This document shows, one piece after another, positions 1 through 10,100 of a stretch of 64,000 bases of DNA. The DNA lies in contig NZ_PGDQ01000014.1 in assembly GCF_003073135.1 (NCBI RefSeq), forward strand, positions 62,001 to 126,000. Reading direction: 5' to 3'. The translations under genes were made by a program, and so were the position numbers. Every line of letters starts with the position of its first letter. Within the stretch, counting starts at the first letter, position 1. A model generated the notes under the pieces. That model was not told the DNA's origin and searched no databases. It worked only from the letters and a program-made list of their open reading frames with translations. This DNA is from Euzebya rosea. Lineage in GTDB: Bacteria; Actinomycetota; Nitriliruptoria; Euzebyales; Euzebyaceae.

Positions 1-68
1 CGTTCCGGGGACTCACGTGGGACCTCCGCCGGTGGGCATGCCCGTCCGCGGGATGCCGAGTGGAGCGC

Positions 69-812
69 CTACTCCCATCGGAACAGGCGCGTGGCGAGCC
101 CCCCGGCTGCGGCCGCCGTCACGACGAGGACGAGCAGGCTGGTGGGGGTCGGCGCGGCGCCGGCCCAGGCGTCGCCGATGGCGTTGACGGCCGCACCCGC
201 AGGGGTCCAGCCGCTGATGGTCCGAAGGCCCTCCGGCATGATCTCCAGCGGCAGGTAGATGCCGGCGAAGAACAGCATCGGGAAGTACAGCAGCATCCCG
301 GTGCCGACCCCGGCCTGCGCCGTCGGGACCAACGCCCCGATCAGCACCCCGACCGCCAGCAGCGCCGCAGTCGACAGGGCGAACGCGATGACGAACCAGC
401 CCGGGGCCTGCGGCAACGGCAGGTCGAAGGCGAACCGTCCGACGAGCGCCGCCCCGACGGTGGCGATCGTGACCGCGACGGCCTGCACGATCACATGCGC
501 TGCCACCAGCAGACGGGGGTGGGCCGGCGTCACCGACAGCCGGCGGAGGATGCCCCGCTCGCGGTCCAGGCCGAGCGCCTGCGGCAGCATCGCGATGCCC
601 AGGGTCAGCAGCGCCATCACCGCCGACGCCGGCGCGTAGATCTGCACCAGGCTCTTGTTGCCGAGCTCGGCGTTGACCTCGGTGGCGCCGGGGAAGACGC
701 TGCCGATGACCAGCAGCAGGACCGCCGGGAAGATCAGGCCGAAGGCGACCACGGCGGGCTCGCGCAGGAAGACCCGGGTCTGGGTTCGGGTGAGGGTCAT
801 GAACGCGGTCAT
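69..812 (-). CDS. ABC-2 type exporter permease
   Basis: A 247-residue integral membrane protein with about six hydrophobic segments and the layout of ABC-2 permeases (N-terminal segment 'FLREPAVVAFGLIFP', cytoplasmic stretch 'DRERGILRRLSVTP', paired helices, C-terminal segment). It should form the channel half of an export complex in the cytoplasmic membrane. Its ATG overlaps the TGA of the upstream ATPase gene by four bases (ATGA), so the two are translationally coupled and probably form one transporter. Substrate is not visible; drug or lipid export is usual for the family. Last gene of the leftward operon starting near 4186. Confidence 0.88.
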   Translation of the reverse strand: MTAFMTLTRTQTRVFLREPAVVAFGLIFPAVLLLVIGSVFPGATEVNAELGNKSLVQIYAPASAVMALLTLGIAMLPQALGLDRERGILRRLSVTPAHPRLLVAAHVIVQAVAVTIATVGAALVGRFAFDLPLPQAPGWFVIAFALSTAALLAVGVLIGALVPTAQAGVGTGMLLYFPMLFFAGIYLPLEIMPEGLRTISGWTPAGAAVNAIGDAWAGAAPTPTSLLVLVVTAAAAGGLATRLFRWE

Positions 813-1855
813 CGCGTGTCCTCAAGGGTGGTGTCGATGGTGGTGTCGGCGTTGGTGACGAGCGGGCGGCCGGCGAGGGCGACGAACGCGTCGTCGAGCG
901 TGGGTTGGTCGACCTGCAGCCGGCCGGGGACGATGTCGTGCGCCGCGAGCAGCGACACGACCGAGAAGACCATGCGCTCGTCGCCGGTCACGGTGTAGGT
1001 GTCGGCGTCGCGCGCCACGCCGGAGACCTCTGGCAGGCGACGGATCCAGTCCTCGTCGAGCTCGGCGGTCGTGGAGAAGCGCAGCCGCTGCTCGAGGTTG
1101 GCCAGGTCGATCAGGCCCTGCGGGGTGTCGAGGGCGACGAGCCTCCCGCGGTCGATCAGGGCCACGCGGTCGGCCAGTCGTTCGGCTTCCTCCATGAAGT
1201 GGGTGACCAGCAGCACGGTGACGCCGCGGTCGCGGAGGTCCTCCACGAGGATCCAGGTGTCGCGGCGGGACTGCGGATCGAGGCCGGTCGTCAGCTCGTC
1301 GAGGATGACGGCACGGGGCCGCCCGACGAGCGCCACGGCGATCGACACACGCTGCTGCTGGCCACCGGAGAGGTTCGCGTACCGGGTTCCGGCCGACGGG
1401 CCGAGACCGAGGGAATCCAGCAGCTCGTCGGTGCCGAGCGGGTCGGGGTACAGGCCCCGGTAGGTGTCGACGATCTCGCGAACCGTCAGCTTGTCCTGGA
1501 AGCTGCTCTCCTGCAGCTGGACGCCGAGGAGGCGGGCGACCTCGGTCCGGTCGACGATCGGGTCGTGCCCGAAGACGCGGACGGTGCCCGCGTCCGGGGT
1601 GCGGAGCCCGGCGACCGACTCGACGGTGGTGGTCTTGCCGGCGCCGTTGGGACCGAGTATGGCGAGGATCTCGCCCTCCTCGACCGTGAACGACACGTCG
1701 TCGACGACCGTCCGGCCGTCGTAGGACCTGGTGAGTCCGTCGACGGCGATGGCGGTGGCGGGTGGTGCGGCGCTGGTCATGGTCTGCCTGCTGGTCATGG
1801 TCTGCCTGCTGGTCGTGGTTTGCCTGGAGGTCCGGGTCGTCATGGTGGTGCTCAC
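809..1855 (-). CDS. ABC exporter ATPase subunit
   Basis: ATP-binding subunit that would energise the permease encoded downstream. Walker A (LGPNGAGKTT), signature (LSGGQQQRV), Walker B (AVILDELTTGLDP, with Leu where Pro is commoner) and switch His (VTHFMEE) are all present, so it should be active. The GTG at 1855 overlaps the stop of the preceding small gene (GTGA) and has AAGGAGG just before it; an ATG at 1843 is better spaced from that ribosome site. The first ~25 residues hold three imperfect SRQT(T/M)T hexapeptides with in-frame Met codons, so the true N-terminus is uncertain. Confidence 0.88.
   Translation of the reverse strand: MSTTMTTRTSRQTTTSRQTMTSRQTMTSAAPPATAIAVDGLTRSYDGRTVVDDVSFTVEEGEILAILGPNGAGKTTTVESVAGLRTPDAGTVRVFGHDPIVDRTEVARLLGVQLQESSFQDKLTVREIVDTYRGLYPDPLGTDELLDSLGLGPSAGTRYANLSGGQQQRVSIAVALVGRPRAVILDELTTGLDPQSRRDTWILVEDLRDRGVTVLLVTHFMEEAERLADRVALIDRGRLVALDTPQGLIDLANLEQRLRFSTTAELDEDWIRRLPEVSGVARDADTYTVTGDERMVFSVVSLLAAHDIVPGRLQVDQPTLDDAFVALAGRPLVTNADTTIDTTLEDTR
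1787..1834. repeat. 18-bp tandem repeat in ATPase 5' end
   Basis: The unit ATGGTCTGCCTGCTGGTC (plus strand) occurs about 2.6 times, the last copy diverged. On the coding strand it gives a repeated SRQTMT hexapeptide and places a Met codon in each unit. Length changes by multiples of 18 bp would keep the frame. Confidence 0.75.
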
Positions 1856-2025
1856 TCCTCCTTGTCCTCGGGGGCGGCCGACGGGCGAGTGCCGAGCGCG
1901 GCGATCCCGAGCACGACGAACACCGGACCCAGGCCGTCCGGGATCGTGCTCGACAGCACGAACAGCACACCGCACAGCGCGATGCCGATGCCGAGCACCG
2001 TCTGGTCACGTCGCGACAGCATCAT
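1852..2025 (-). CDS. small membrane protein
   Basis: A 57-residue protein (61 if the ATG at 2037 is used) with two hydrophobic stretches, 'VLGIGIALCGVLFVLSS' and 'GLGPVFVVLGIAALG', and a short charged tail (EDKEE). No family recognised. The ATG at 2025 overlaps the upstream dehydrogenase stop (ATGA) and its own stop overlaps the downstream ATPase start (GTGA); tight coupling on both sides argues it is a real gene and perhaps a partner of the exporter, which is inference from position only. Confidence 0.6.
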   Translation of the reverse strand: MMLSRRDQTVLGIGIALCGVLFVLSSTIPDGLGPVFVVLGIAALGTRPSAAPEDKEE

Positions 2026-3089
2026 GACCGCGTCCATGGCATGGCCTCGCCCTCGCTCGGGGCGACCAGGATCGCGGACTTGCCGCGTGCACGGCCCGCC
2101 AGCAGGTCCTCGATCGCGGTCCGAACCTCCGCGAGCGGGTAGGAGGCGCCCACCGCCGGGACGACCGAGCCGTCCTCCAGGAACGCCGCGAGCGTCGCGA
2201 TGTGGCCCTTCGCCTCGGCGCTGATGAACGTCGTCAGGCGGTGCCGGACGAACGGCGACAGCATCGCCGCACGCAGCTGGCGGCCGACGCCGCCGGTGAT
2301 CGAGCCGCCGTCCTCGCCCCCGATGATCACCAGCGTCCCGCGGTCGGTCAGGGCTCGCCGGAGGGTGCGCACCGGGTTGCGGCCGCCGGTGTCGAGGATG
2401 ACGTCGTAGCGCTGCGTGCCGTCATAGGGGTCGTCGGTGGCGTAGTCGTAGGTGTGGCTCGCGCCGAGGGCCCGCACGAGGTCGGCCTTCGCGCCGCTCG
2501 CGACGCCGTCGACCTCCGCGCCGAGGGCCACCGCCAGCTGGACGGCGAAGCTGCCGACCCCACCCGACGCGCCGACGACCAGGACGCGCTGGCCCGCCTC
2601 GACACGCGCGACGTCGACCAGCGCCTGCAGCGCGGTGATGCCCGAGATGGCGGAGACCGCCGCCTCAACCGGTGACACGTTCGCCGGGCGGAGCGCCAGC
2701 CGCGCGGCGTCGGCCACCGCGTGCTCGGCCCAGGAGCCGTCCGCGATGCCGAAGACCTCGTCACCGACGGCGAAGGTGTCGACGCCCTCGCCGAGGGCGA
2801 TGACGGTGCCGGCGACGTCCATCCCGAGCCGTGGCTGCTTGGGACGGCGCAGGCCGTATCCGGCCAGTCGAACCGCGAAGGGTTCACCGGCCATCAGGTG
2901 CCAGGCGCCGCGGTCGAGACCGCCTGCGTGCACCTGCAGCAGGACCTGGCCCTGGCCGGGGGTCGGGACGGGCTGGGGTGCGATCTCGATCCCGGCGGGT
3001 GGGCCGTACTCGTGACGGACGGCAGCCAAGGAGCTGTCGGGCAGGTCAGGCATGGGGTGCGTGGTCGTGGTCGTCTTCTCGGTGTGCAT
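2022..3089 (-). CDS. zinc-free NADP-dependent medium-chain dehydrogenase (quinone oxidoreductase-like)
   Basis: Medium-chain dehydrogenase/reductase of the quinone-oxidoreductase type, expected to use NAD(P)H to reduce quinones or activated enones in the cytosol. Visible: N-terminal GroES-like fold 'PGQGQVLLQVHAGGLDRGAWHLMAG', 'GMDVAGTVIALGEGV', and the nucleotide-binding loop 'GASGGVGSFAVQLA'. The Cys ligands of structural and catalytic zinc are absent, as in this subfamily. Start at ATG 3089 is chosen because AGGAG lies seven bases upstream; ATG 3116 (GGGAG six bases upstream) is an alternative. The substrate cannot be inferred. Confidence 0.85.
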   Translation of the reverse strand: MHTEKTTTTTHPMPDLPDSSLAAVRHEYGPPAGIEIAPQPVPTPGQGQVLLQVHAGGLDRGAWHLMAGEPFAVRLAGYGLRRPKQPRLGMDVAGTVIALGEGVDTFAVGDEVFGIADGSWAEHAVADAARLALRPANVSPVEAAVSAISGITALQALVDVARVEAGQRVLVVGASGGVGSFAVQLAVALGAEVDGVASGAKADLVRALGASHTYDYATDDPYDGTQRYDVILDTGGRNPVRTLRRALTDRGTLVIIGGEDGGSITGGVGRQLRAAMLSPFVRHRLTTFISAEAKGHIATLAAFLEDGSVVPAVGASYPLAEVRTAIEDLLAGRARGKSAILVAPSEGEAMPWTRS

Positions 3090-3218
3090 GGCGGTGCTCC
3101 TCGTGGTGGGTGTCATGGGGTGCTCCCGGGGGCGTCGGTGTGGGTTGGCGCCTCGTGACAACGGCACCGTCGTCGGTGACGGTTCAGGTCCGGTGCACGT
3201 CGGGTGCACGCGCGGCCA

Positions 3219-3911
3219 TCAGGGGCGGACGAGCAGCTCGCGACCCACGGCCGCGAACCAGGCGATGCACCCCAGCCCGAAGACCATGCCGACCTCGGTC
3301 AGGGCCGGAATCACGGTCACGATGCCGGCCAGCGCCGTCACGATGCCGAGGACGTTCAGCCAGCGGGGAAGCGCCGCGGCGCGCTGGGCGGCTCGGCTGA
3401 CGAGCAGGATCCAGACCCCGCCGACCAGCTCGTTGCCACCACCGAGGCCGTTGCCGACCGTGTCGATGGCGGTGAAGAGCGACTGGGCCTGCGCGGAATC
3501 GCCGGCCATGTCCGCCACCGCACCCATGCCGATCGTGAGCACCATGCCGGTGGCGAACATCAGGCCGACCCAGATGTAGCCGAAGACGGCCGACATCGCG
3601 GAGAGCTCCGGCTCGGCGCGATGGAGGCGCTGCTGCAGCGCACGGACGAGCGGCACGATCGCCAGGCCGAACAGCAGGTAGATCACCGCGTAGCCGACGA
3701 ACAGGACCTCCTCGTTGTCGACGAGGAACGCCACGGAGTCCGCGACGGTCGTGTCGGGTGCGGTGAAGTCGGCCAGCTGCGTGACGAACAGCACGATGCC
3801 GAACAGGAACGTGGCTGTGGCGACCAGCGCGCCGATGCCGCCGGCGCGGGCCGATCCGGCTGGCGACGCCTCCACGTCGTGGACGGTGCTGGATGGAATG
3901 GCGGTGCTCAT
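3219..3911 (-). CDS. DUF4386-like multi-pass membrane protein
   Basis: A 230-residue protein with about six transmembrane segments, 'SARAGGIGALVATATFLFG' near the N-terminus and 'GIVTVIPALTEVGMVFGLG' near the C-terminus. The spacing and the 'RAALPRWLNVLG' loop resemble the DUF4386 family, whose function is unknown. AGAGGAG lies five bases before the ATG. The start overlaps the stop of the upstream small gene (ATGA), placing both at the head of the leftward operon. It could be a sensor or a transporter accessory; nothing in the sequence decides this. Confidence 0.72.
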   Translation of the reverse strand: MSTAIPSSTVHDVEASPAGSARAGGIGALVATATFLFGIVLFVTQLADFTAPDTTVADSVAFLVDNEEVLFVGYAVIYLLFGLAIVPLVRALQQRLHRAEPELSAMSAVFGYIWVGLMFATGMVLTIGMGAVADMAGDSAQAQSLFTAIDTVGNGLGGGNELVGGVWILLVSRAAQRAAALPRWLNVLGIVTALAGIVTVIPALTEVGMVFGLGCIAWFAAVGRELLVRP

Positions 3912-4186
3912 GATGTCTCCTCTTGAGTGATGGGGGTGGATCTGCTCGTCGGCGGTGCCGACGGTGTGGCGCTGACGCTGTCGACCTCCAACGCGAAGGC
4001 GGTCAGGTGCGCGAGCACGCCGTGCAGGTGGCCGGGGTCACGGACCTCGCCGACAAGACGTGTTCGCCCGTGCTCCGGGTGGTCGACGGTGAAGTCGTCC
4101 AGCAGCGGGCGGAGGAGTCGAGGACCGACGCGACCGCGCAGCACGATCTCGTAGGTCCGGGGTGTCGGGTGCTCGGGCATGTCCAC
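3908..4186 (-). CDS. small conserved actinobacterial protein
   Basis: A 92-residue soluble protein. Its core 'TYEIVLRGRVGPRLLRPLLDDF' followed by 'HGVLAHLTAFALEVDSV' resembles short uncharacterised actinobacterial proteins with an alpha/beta ferredoxin-like look, from memory; no function is assigned. An internal start at Met3 (4180) is equally likely. First gene of the leftward operon, 94 bp from the divergent LuxR-type regulator, and coupled to the next gene by an ATGA overlap. Confidence 0.65.
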   Translation of the reverse strand: MDMPEHPTPRTYEIVLRGRVGPRLLRPLLDDFTVDHPEHGRTRLVGEVRDPGHLHGVLAHLTAFALEVDSVSATPSAPPTSRSTPITQEETS

Positions 4187-4230
4187 ACCGTCCCTCCCGG
4201 ACGCAGCCGCCGCCTCCCCTCAACGGCGAT

Positions 4231-4244
4231 CTCACCCGGGTGAG
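4231..4244. promoter_or_regulatory. 14-bp palindrome in divergent promoter region
   Basis: CTCACCCGGGTGAG is a perfect 14-bp inverted repeat in the 94-bp gap between the leftward operon (start 4186) and the MalT-like regulator (start 4281). Its position suits an operator controlling one or both transcripts. TAGGCT at 4266-4271 could be a -10 element for the regulator, giving a very short or absent leader, since no ribosome site precedes the ATG. Binding protein unknown. Confidence 0.5.
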
Positions 4245-4280
4245 CCGTCGCGCCCAGCGCCCCACTAGGCTTGCGGCAGC

Positions 4281-6467
4281 ATGCATGGTGCGACAGGCGT
4301 GATCCTCCCGGCGACGAAGTTCTCGCCGCCGACGCTGAGCGACCAGCACGTCACGCGGTCACGGCTGCACCGCCGGCTCGACGACCTGCTCGAACCCGAC
4401 GGGCAACGGGTCGGGCTCGTCAGCGCGCCCGCCGGGTCGGGCAAGTCCACGCTGCTCGCCGGCTGGCTGGCGGAGCGGCCCGAGGCGTCCGCGTGGCTGC
4501 AGGTCGACCGCTTCGACAACGACCCTGCCCGCTTCTGGGCGTCGGTGGTCGGTGCCCTCGCTGCTGAGGTCCCCGGGCTGGACGCGGCGACGGGGCCTGC
4601 GCTGGCGGCCGCCGCCGCCGACGAGGCCCCGGTCGTCGCCAGGCTGGTCAACGCGCTCTCGGCGCACGGCGGATCCATCGTGCTGGTCATCGACGACCTG
4701 CACCTGATCACCCAGCTGCGTGTGATGGAGGGGTTGGCCTACCTGATCAGCCTCGCCCCGCCGCAGCTTCGGATCGTGCTGGCCACGCGGGTCGACCCGG
4801 CGCTCGGGCTTGCCCGGTTGCGGTTGACCGGCGGGATGACGGAGCTCCGCGCCGCGGACCTGCGCTTCGAGGTCGGTGAGGCCGCCGGGCTCCTGGCCAC
4901 CGGCGTCGACGGGTTGACGCCGTCCCAGCTGGACACGCTGTGCCAGCGGACGGAGGGGTGGGCCGCGGGCCTGGTCCTCGCCGGCATGTCGCTGGCCGTG
5001 ACCACGGACCTCGACCATGCGGTCGCGGCGTTCCAGGGCGACGACCGGCTGGTGGTGGAGTACCTCAGCGCGGAGCTGCTGTCGGGGTTGTCGCTGGAGG
5101 ATCGGGATCGCCTGCTGCGCACGTCCATCCTGGACAGGATGTGCGGCCCGCTCGTCGACGCGGTCTGCGGGAGCGCCGACGGGACCGCGTGGCTGCGGCG
5201 GCTGGCGTCCCGCAACCAGATGGTCGTGTCGCTCGACCGGACCGGGACCTGGTACCGCTACCACCACCTGCTGGGTGATCTGCTCCGTCTCGAGGCCGAC
5301 GTCGACCTGGCCGCGGAGCTCCCGGCGATCCATCGGGCGGCCGCGGAGTGGCACGAGTCCGACGGGAGCCCCCACGAGGCGGTCGAGCACCGGGTGGGGG
5401 CCGGTGACCACGTGATCGCCGTCGACCTGCTGTGGGATCACGCGCCCGTGCTGATGAACCGTGGGCAGCTCGGTACCGTCCTCGGACAGCTGGAACGGCT
5501 GGGGTCTGCGGGTCGGGACCACCCGCGGGCGCTGCTCGTGCGCAGCTGGATCTCGTTGTTCTCCGGACGGCAGGCCGACGCCTGGCGTCACCTGGACCGT
5601 GCCCGTGCGCTGGACCTGGATGCCGAGGAGGCCGGGCAGGCCACCGCGCTGTCGATCATGCGGGGCCTCGCCGACGGCGACGTCAGCGCCTGCCTGGCCG
5701 AGGTGGCCGCATCCGGCCCCACGATCGACTCGACCCATGCCATGACCCTCGGCGGGGCCCTGGTCTGGGCGGGCCGCCACGAGGACGCCCGCCCGCTGCT
5801 CCAGGAGGCGGCAGCGAGGGCGGCGGACGAGGAGCACCTCTTCGTGGCCGCCGTCACCCCGGTACTCCAGGCGATCGCCGACATCGAGCAGGGGGATGAG
5901 GCGTCGGCCGCAGAGCGTGCCTCGTGGTCGATCCGCTTCGCCGAGGACAACGCCATGGAATCCCTCTCACAGCTGGCGCTGGCCCACAGCATCGTCGGCA
6001 GGACGGCCGAGGCCCCCGACGAACGCCTGGCGGCGGCGCGTCGTGGCGTGGCGCTGGCGCGGACCGCGCAGGAGCGGGTGACGTTGGCCCATGCCCTGGC
6101 GAGCGCGGGAGACGTGCTGTGCGAGCTCGGCGAGCCGGACGGCCCCGAGCTGCTCCGCGAGGCGCGGGCGGTCGTGGACCGGTGCGTGGATCCCGGCATC
6201 GTGGCGCCCTACCTCGCCCGTGTGGAGTCCCGCCACGCCCTGACCACCGCACCCGTGCGCCCGGCCGGTCTCGTCGACGCGCCGACGGAGCGCGAGGCGG
6301 CGGTGCTCCGCTACCTGCCGACGAACCTGTCCCAGCGCCAGATCGCCGAGGAGCTGTTCGTGTCGCTGAACACCGTGAAGACCCACACCCGTTCGCTGTA
6401 CCGCAAGCTCGGGGTCAGCGACCGCAAGCAGGCGATCCAAGCCGCACGGGACCACGGGCTGCTCTGA
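4281..6467 (+). CDS. MalT-like LuxR-family (LAL/STAND) transcriptional regulator
   Basis: A 728-residue regulator with STAND architecture: Walker A 'APAGSGKST' at residues 50-58, Walker B 'IVLVIDDLHLI' near 131-141, a helical TPR-like middle, and a C-terminal LuxR helix-turn-helix from about 662 ('QRQIAEELFVSLNTVKTH'). Such proteins bind ATP and an inducer, oligomerise and activate transcription. Divergence from the leftward dehydrogenase/exporter operon suggests that operon as a target. No ribosome site precedes the ATG, so a leaderless message is possible. Inducer unknown. Confidence 0.9.
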   Translation: MHGATGVILPATKFSPPTLSDQHVTRSRLHRRLDDLLEPDGQRVGLVSAPAGSGKSTLLAGWLAERPEASAWLQVDRFDNDPARFWASVVGALAAEVPGLDAATGPALAAAAADEAPVVARLVNALSAHGGSIVLVIDDLHLITQLRVMEGLAYLISLAPPQLRIVLATRVDPALGLARLRLTGGMTELRAADLRFEVGEAAGLLATGVDGLTPSQLDTLCQRTEGWAAGLVLAGMSLAVTTDLDHAVAAFQGDDRLVVEYLSAELLSGLSLEDRDRLLRTSILDRMCGPLVDAVCGSADGTAWLRRLASRNQMVVSLDRTGTWYRYHHLLGDLLRLEADVDLAAELPAIHRAAAEWHESDGSPHEAVEHRVGAGDHVIAVDLLWDHAPVLMNRGQLGTVLGQLERLGSAGRDHPRALLVRSWISLFSGRQADAWRHLDRARALDLDAEEAGQATALSIMRGLADGDVSACLAEVAASGPTIDSTHAMTLGGALVWAGRHEDARPLLQEAAARAADEEHLFVAAVTPVLQAIADIEQGDEASAAERASWSIRFAEDNAMESLSQLALAHSIVGRTAEAPDERLAAARRGVALARTAQERVTLAHALASAGDVLCELGEPDGPELLREARAVVDRCVDPGIVAPYLARVESRHALTTAPVRPAGLVDAPTEREAAVLRYLPTNLSQRQIAEELFVSLNTVKTHTRSLYRKLGVSDRKQAIQAARDHGLL

Positions 6468-6521
6468 TCCGGCCGGATGGGACCGGGTCGGGAGGGGGTT
6501 CGGGGATACCCCGGAGGTGGG

Positions 6522-6605
6522 TGGGCGAGGGGGGACTTGAACCCCCAAGGACCTAAGTCCACACGGACCTGAACCGTGCGCGTCTGCCAATTCCGCCACT
6601 CGCCC
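6522..6605 (-). tRNA. tRNA-Leu (CAG)
   Basis: An 84-nt class II tRNA. Acceptor stem GGGCGAG pairs with CTCGCCC; the anticodon loop TTCAGGT gives anticodon CAG, reading CTG, the main Leu codon at this GC content. The long variable arm (GTGGACTTAGGTCCTT) is typical of tRNA-Leu. Discriminator base A at 6522 is followed by CCC, so CCA must be added by nucleotidyltransferase. Confidence 0.97.
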
Positions 6606-6722
6606 GTGGCCTCATCGCAGTGAGGAACGGAGAGTGTAGCGAGGGCGACGCGTGTCGGCCAACTCGCATTTCGGCATCGCCGATCATGGAACGATCGGCC
6701 GTCGGTCGGCGTCGGAAGGGAC

Positions 6723-7376
6723 ATGCCAACACTGACCATCCCACGTCTCCTCCTGCTGTCGGTCCTCCTGCTCGCCCTTGCCGCCTGTGCCGACGGCACG
6801 GCGGTCGGTGCCGGCGGACCGGCCGACGACAACACGACCACCGACGCGCCCATCCCCGTCGAGCCCGACGGCGGCATCGGCGACGGTGCCGGCGCTCCCG
6901 GCGACTCCTCCGCCCCGATCGGCGACGCACCCATCCCGGTCGAGCCCGACGGCGGCATCGGCGATGGCGCCGGCCCCCCCGGTCCTCCGGCCGAGGCCCC
7001 CGACTTCGGCATCTCCTCCGAGACCGACTCGTTGTCCGCTGCCCCCTACACCTCCTGCTGGACCACCGACGACGTCGGCCTCTGCTCCGACGGCGGCCCC
7101 AGCCCCACGACCTACCCCGTGAAGGCCGACGCCCAGCTGGTCGTCACCTACGAACCCGGCACGGTCACCGCCCATGCCTGGCCGCTGGACGAGGCCGACC
7201 CGGCCGCCCAGCCCGACGACGCCAGCCGCACCGAGCTGACCGTCGTGCAGGAGAACCCCGGCGTGAACCTGGTCGACGTCTCGACCCTCGAGCCGGGCAC
7301 CTACCACCTCTCCCTCTCCTGGGTGGGCGAGCAGGGCGACTCCCACACGGCGGTCGCCCTGACCATCGAGCGCTGA
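6723..7376 (+). CDS. secreted lipoprotein with internal duplication
   Basis: A 217-residue predicted lipoprotein. The signal peptide ends in a lipobox LALAAC, with Cys22 as the lipidation site; AAGGGA precedes the ATG. Residues about 41-83 contain two copies of DAPIPVEPDGGIGDGAG in an Asp/Gly/Pro-rich linker. The C-terminal ~110 residues, with two cysteines ('YTSCWTTDDVGLCSDGG'), look like one small beta-rich extracellular domain. No family recognised. It stands alone between tRNA-Leu and a convergent ABC transporter. Confidence 0.85.
   Translation: MPTLTIPRLLLLSVLLLALAACADGTAVGAGGPADDNTTTDAPIPVEPDGGIGDGAGAPGDSSAPIGDAPIPVEPDGGIGDGAGPPGPPAEAPDFGISSETDSLSAAPYTSCWTTDDVGLCSDGGPSPTTYPVKADAQLVVTYEPGTVTAHAWPLDEADPAAQPDDASRTELTVVQENPGVNLVDVSTLEPGTYHLSLSWVGEQGDSHTAVALTIER
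6841..6969. repeat. 51-bp direct repeat inside lipoprotein gene
   Basis: Two 51-bp copies, starting at 6844 and about 6925, encode the repeated DAPIPVEPDGGIGDGAG peptide and differ at only a few third positions. This is a recent in-frame duplication of the surface linker. Confidence 0.75.
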
Positions 7377-7502
7377 CCGACCGTCCGGCCCGCCCACCCC
7401 TCACCGGAACTGTGCAGTTCGACCACGTGACCGGCTCAGGCGCACCACCCCCGCGACGGTTCGTGCACCTCGGCCGGCGGACCGGCGAAGCTGAACATTT
7501 CC

Positions 7503-9154
7503 TCAGCCGCGGAGGTCCCGCCGCTCGAACAGCGGTACCGCCGCGGCGACCAGCACCGCGAAGGTCGCCACGAGGATCCCGGCGTGTCCCCAGTGCATCC
7601 CGTTGACCAACGGGTCGCTGGACAGGAAGTAGTGGAACGGGCTGAGCACGGCGAACGGCTCGAAGAACGCTGCCAGCGGGAAGAACGAGTCCACGAAGTA
7701 CGCCACCAGCCCAAGCCCGGCCGCACCGAACACCGCCACCTTCACGCGTCCCGTTGCCGCCCCGATCAGCAGCGCCACGCCGCCGAAGACCAGCCCGAGC
7801 AGGCTGCCGAGCACCGCAGCGGACACCACGCCGGTGATCGGCAGGTCGAAGCCGGCGATCAGCACGCCCACCCCCAGCCCGATCGAGGTGCCCACGGCCA
7901 GCACGACGGCGAAGGCAACCATCGCCGCGGCCTTGTCGCGCAGGACCCGCCGCCGTGAGATGGGGCTGGCCAGCAGCAGCTCCATCGAGTGGTTCTCCTC
8001 CTCCCCCGCAAGGGCCCGCGATCCCATGGACGCGAACAGCGTGATGGCGGCGATGGGGAACACCGACGCCAGCAGCTCGCCCTGGATCCAGCCGCTCGGC
8101 GTCGACATGTCGACCCCACCGATCGCGGCGATCAACCCCTCCGGCAGGTTGCCGAAGACCTCGCCGATCGAGTCGGGCAGCAGGTTGAACATGGGCACCA
8201 CGAGCAGCGACATGTAGAAGACGATCGCGACGATCACCGACAGCAGCGCCTGGTGGTCCGACATGGTCTTCGCGGTGATGCCCGACACCCGGGCCGACCC
8301 GGCCATCCGCTCGACCAGGGCCTGCGTCCGCGGGTTGGCGCGCAGCCGGTCGAGCAGGCTCGTCGCCGTGCTGGCCCCGCGCAGGTCCCGCCGACGGACC
8401 CCGACCACGCCAACGCTCGCCAGCGCCACGCACGCGCCGACCTGCAGGACGAGGTGGCCCCAGCCGATGCCGTTCAGCTCCGGCTGGCTGCCGTTGAACC
8501 AGTACCACGGGAAGGCCTTCGCCACGTCGGCCAGGTCGGCGATCAACGGCAGGAACGACGTGGCCAGCCAGGACGTGACCATCGCCCCGGCGGCGACACC
8601 GACAGCGGCGCCACGGTTGCCGGTCCAGCCGCCCACGGCGAAGGCGAGCAGGCCCCACAGCAGCGCGTTCGCCGCCAGGTGCACCATCAGCGCGGCGACG
8701 TGGATACCGGTGATGTCGACGCCCACCACGGTCGGGACCAGCAGCGCCGCCGCCAGGTACAGCACCCCGCCGAGCACGACCAGGGACACCATCGAGCCCA
8801 GCTTGGAGACCGCCACGGCGGTGCGGCTGCGCGGGTTGGCCAGCAGCAGGTCGAGGGTGCCGTTGCGCTCCTCGCCCGCGATGGTGCTGGCCCCGATCGA
8901 GATGGCCACGCCGGCCAGCGCCATCGCCCCCATCAGGTTGTACATGGCGCCGTAGGCGATGCCCCCGACCCCTCCGACCTCGGCGGAGATGCCCGCTGTC
9001 TCGAGGAACGCCGCGGGCAGCTCGTAGTAGAACGACGTGTCGATCTGGGTGTAGACCGCCATGGCCATCCACAGCAGCAGGCCGACGCCGACCCCCGCGA
9101 TGACGACGGCGCTCCAGCGATCGCGGATGGACTTGGCCCAGACGCTGCCGAGCA

Positions 9155-9155
<1 letters not shown>
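7503..9155 (-). CDS. ABC-2 type permease, fused double-length form
   Basis: A 550-residue membrane protein built as two similar halves of about six helices. Each half has the ABC-2 signature loop ('AGEERNGTLDLLLANPRSR' and 'AGEEENHSMELLLASPISR') with a Glu-rich turn before the coupling helix. It matches the fused permeases of actinobacterial drug or antibiotic exporters. ATPase stop and permease ATG overlap by one base (TGATG), so it pairs with the ATPase at 9155-10099. Expression is probably controlled by the TetR gene heading the operon. Confidence 0.9.
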
Positions 9156-10099
<944 letters not shown>

Positions 10100-10100
10100 G

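Noticed and set aside
10-23. GACTCACGTGGGAC as a parS site at the window edge
   Set aside because: At least three mismatches to GTTYCACGTGRAAC and far from the cluster.
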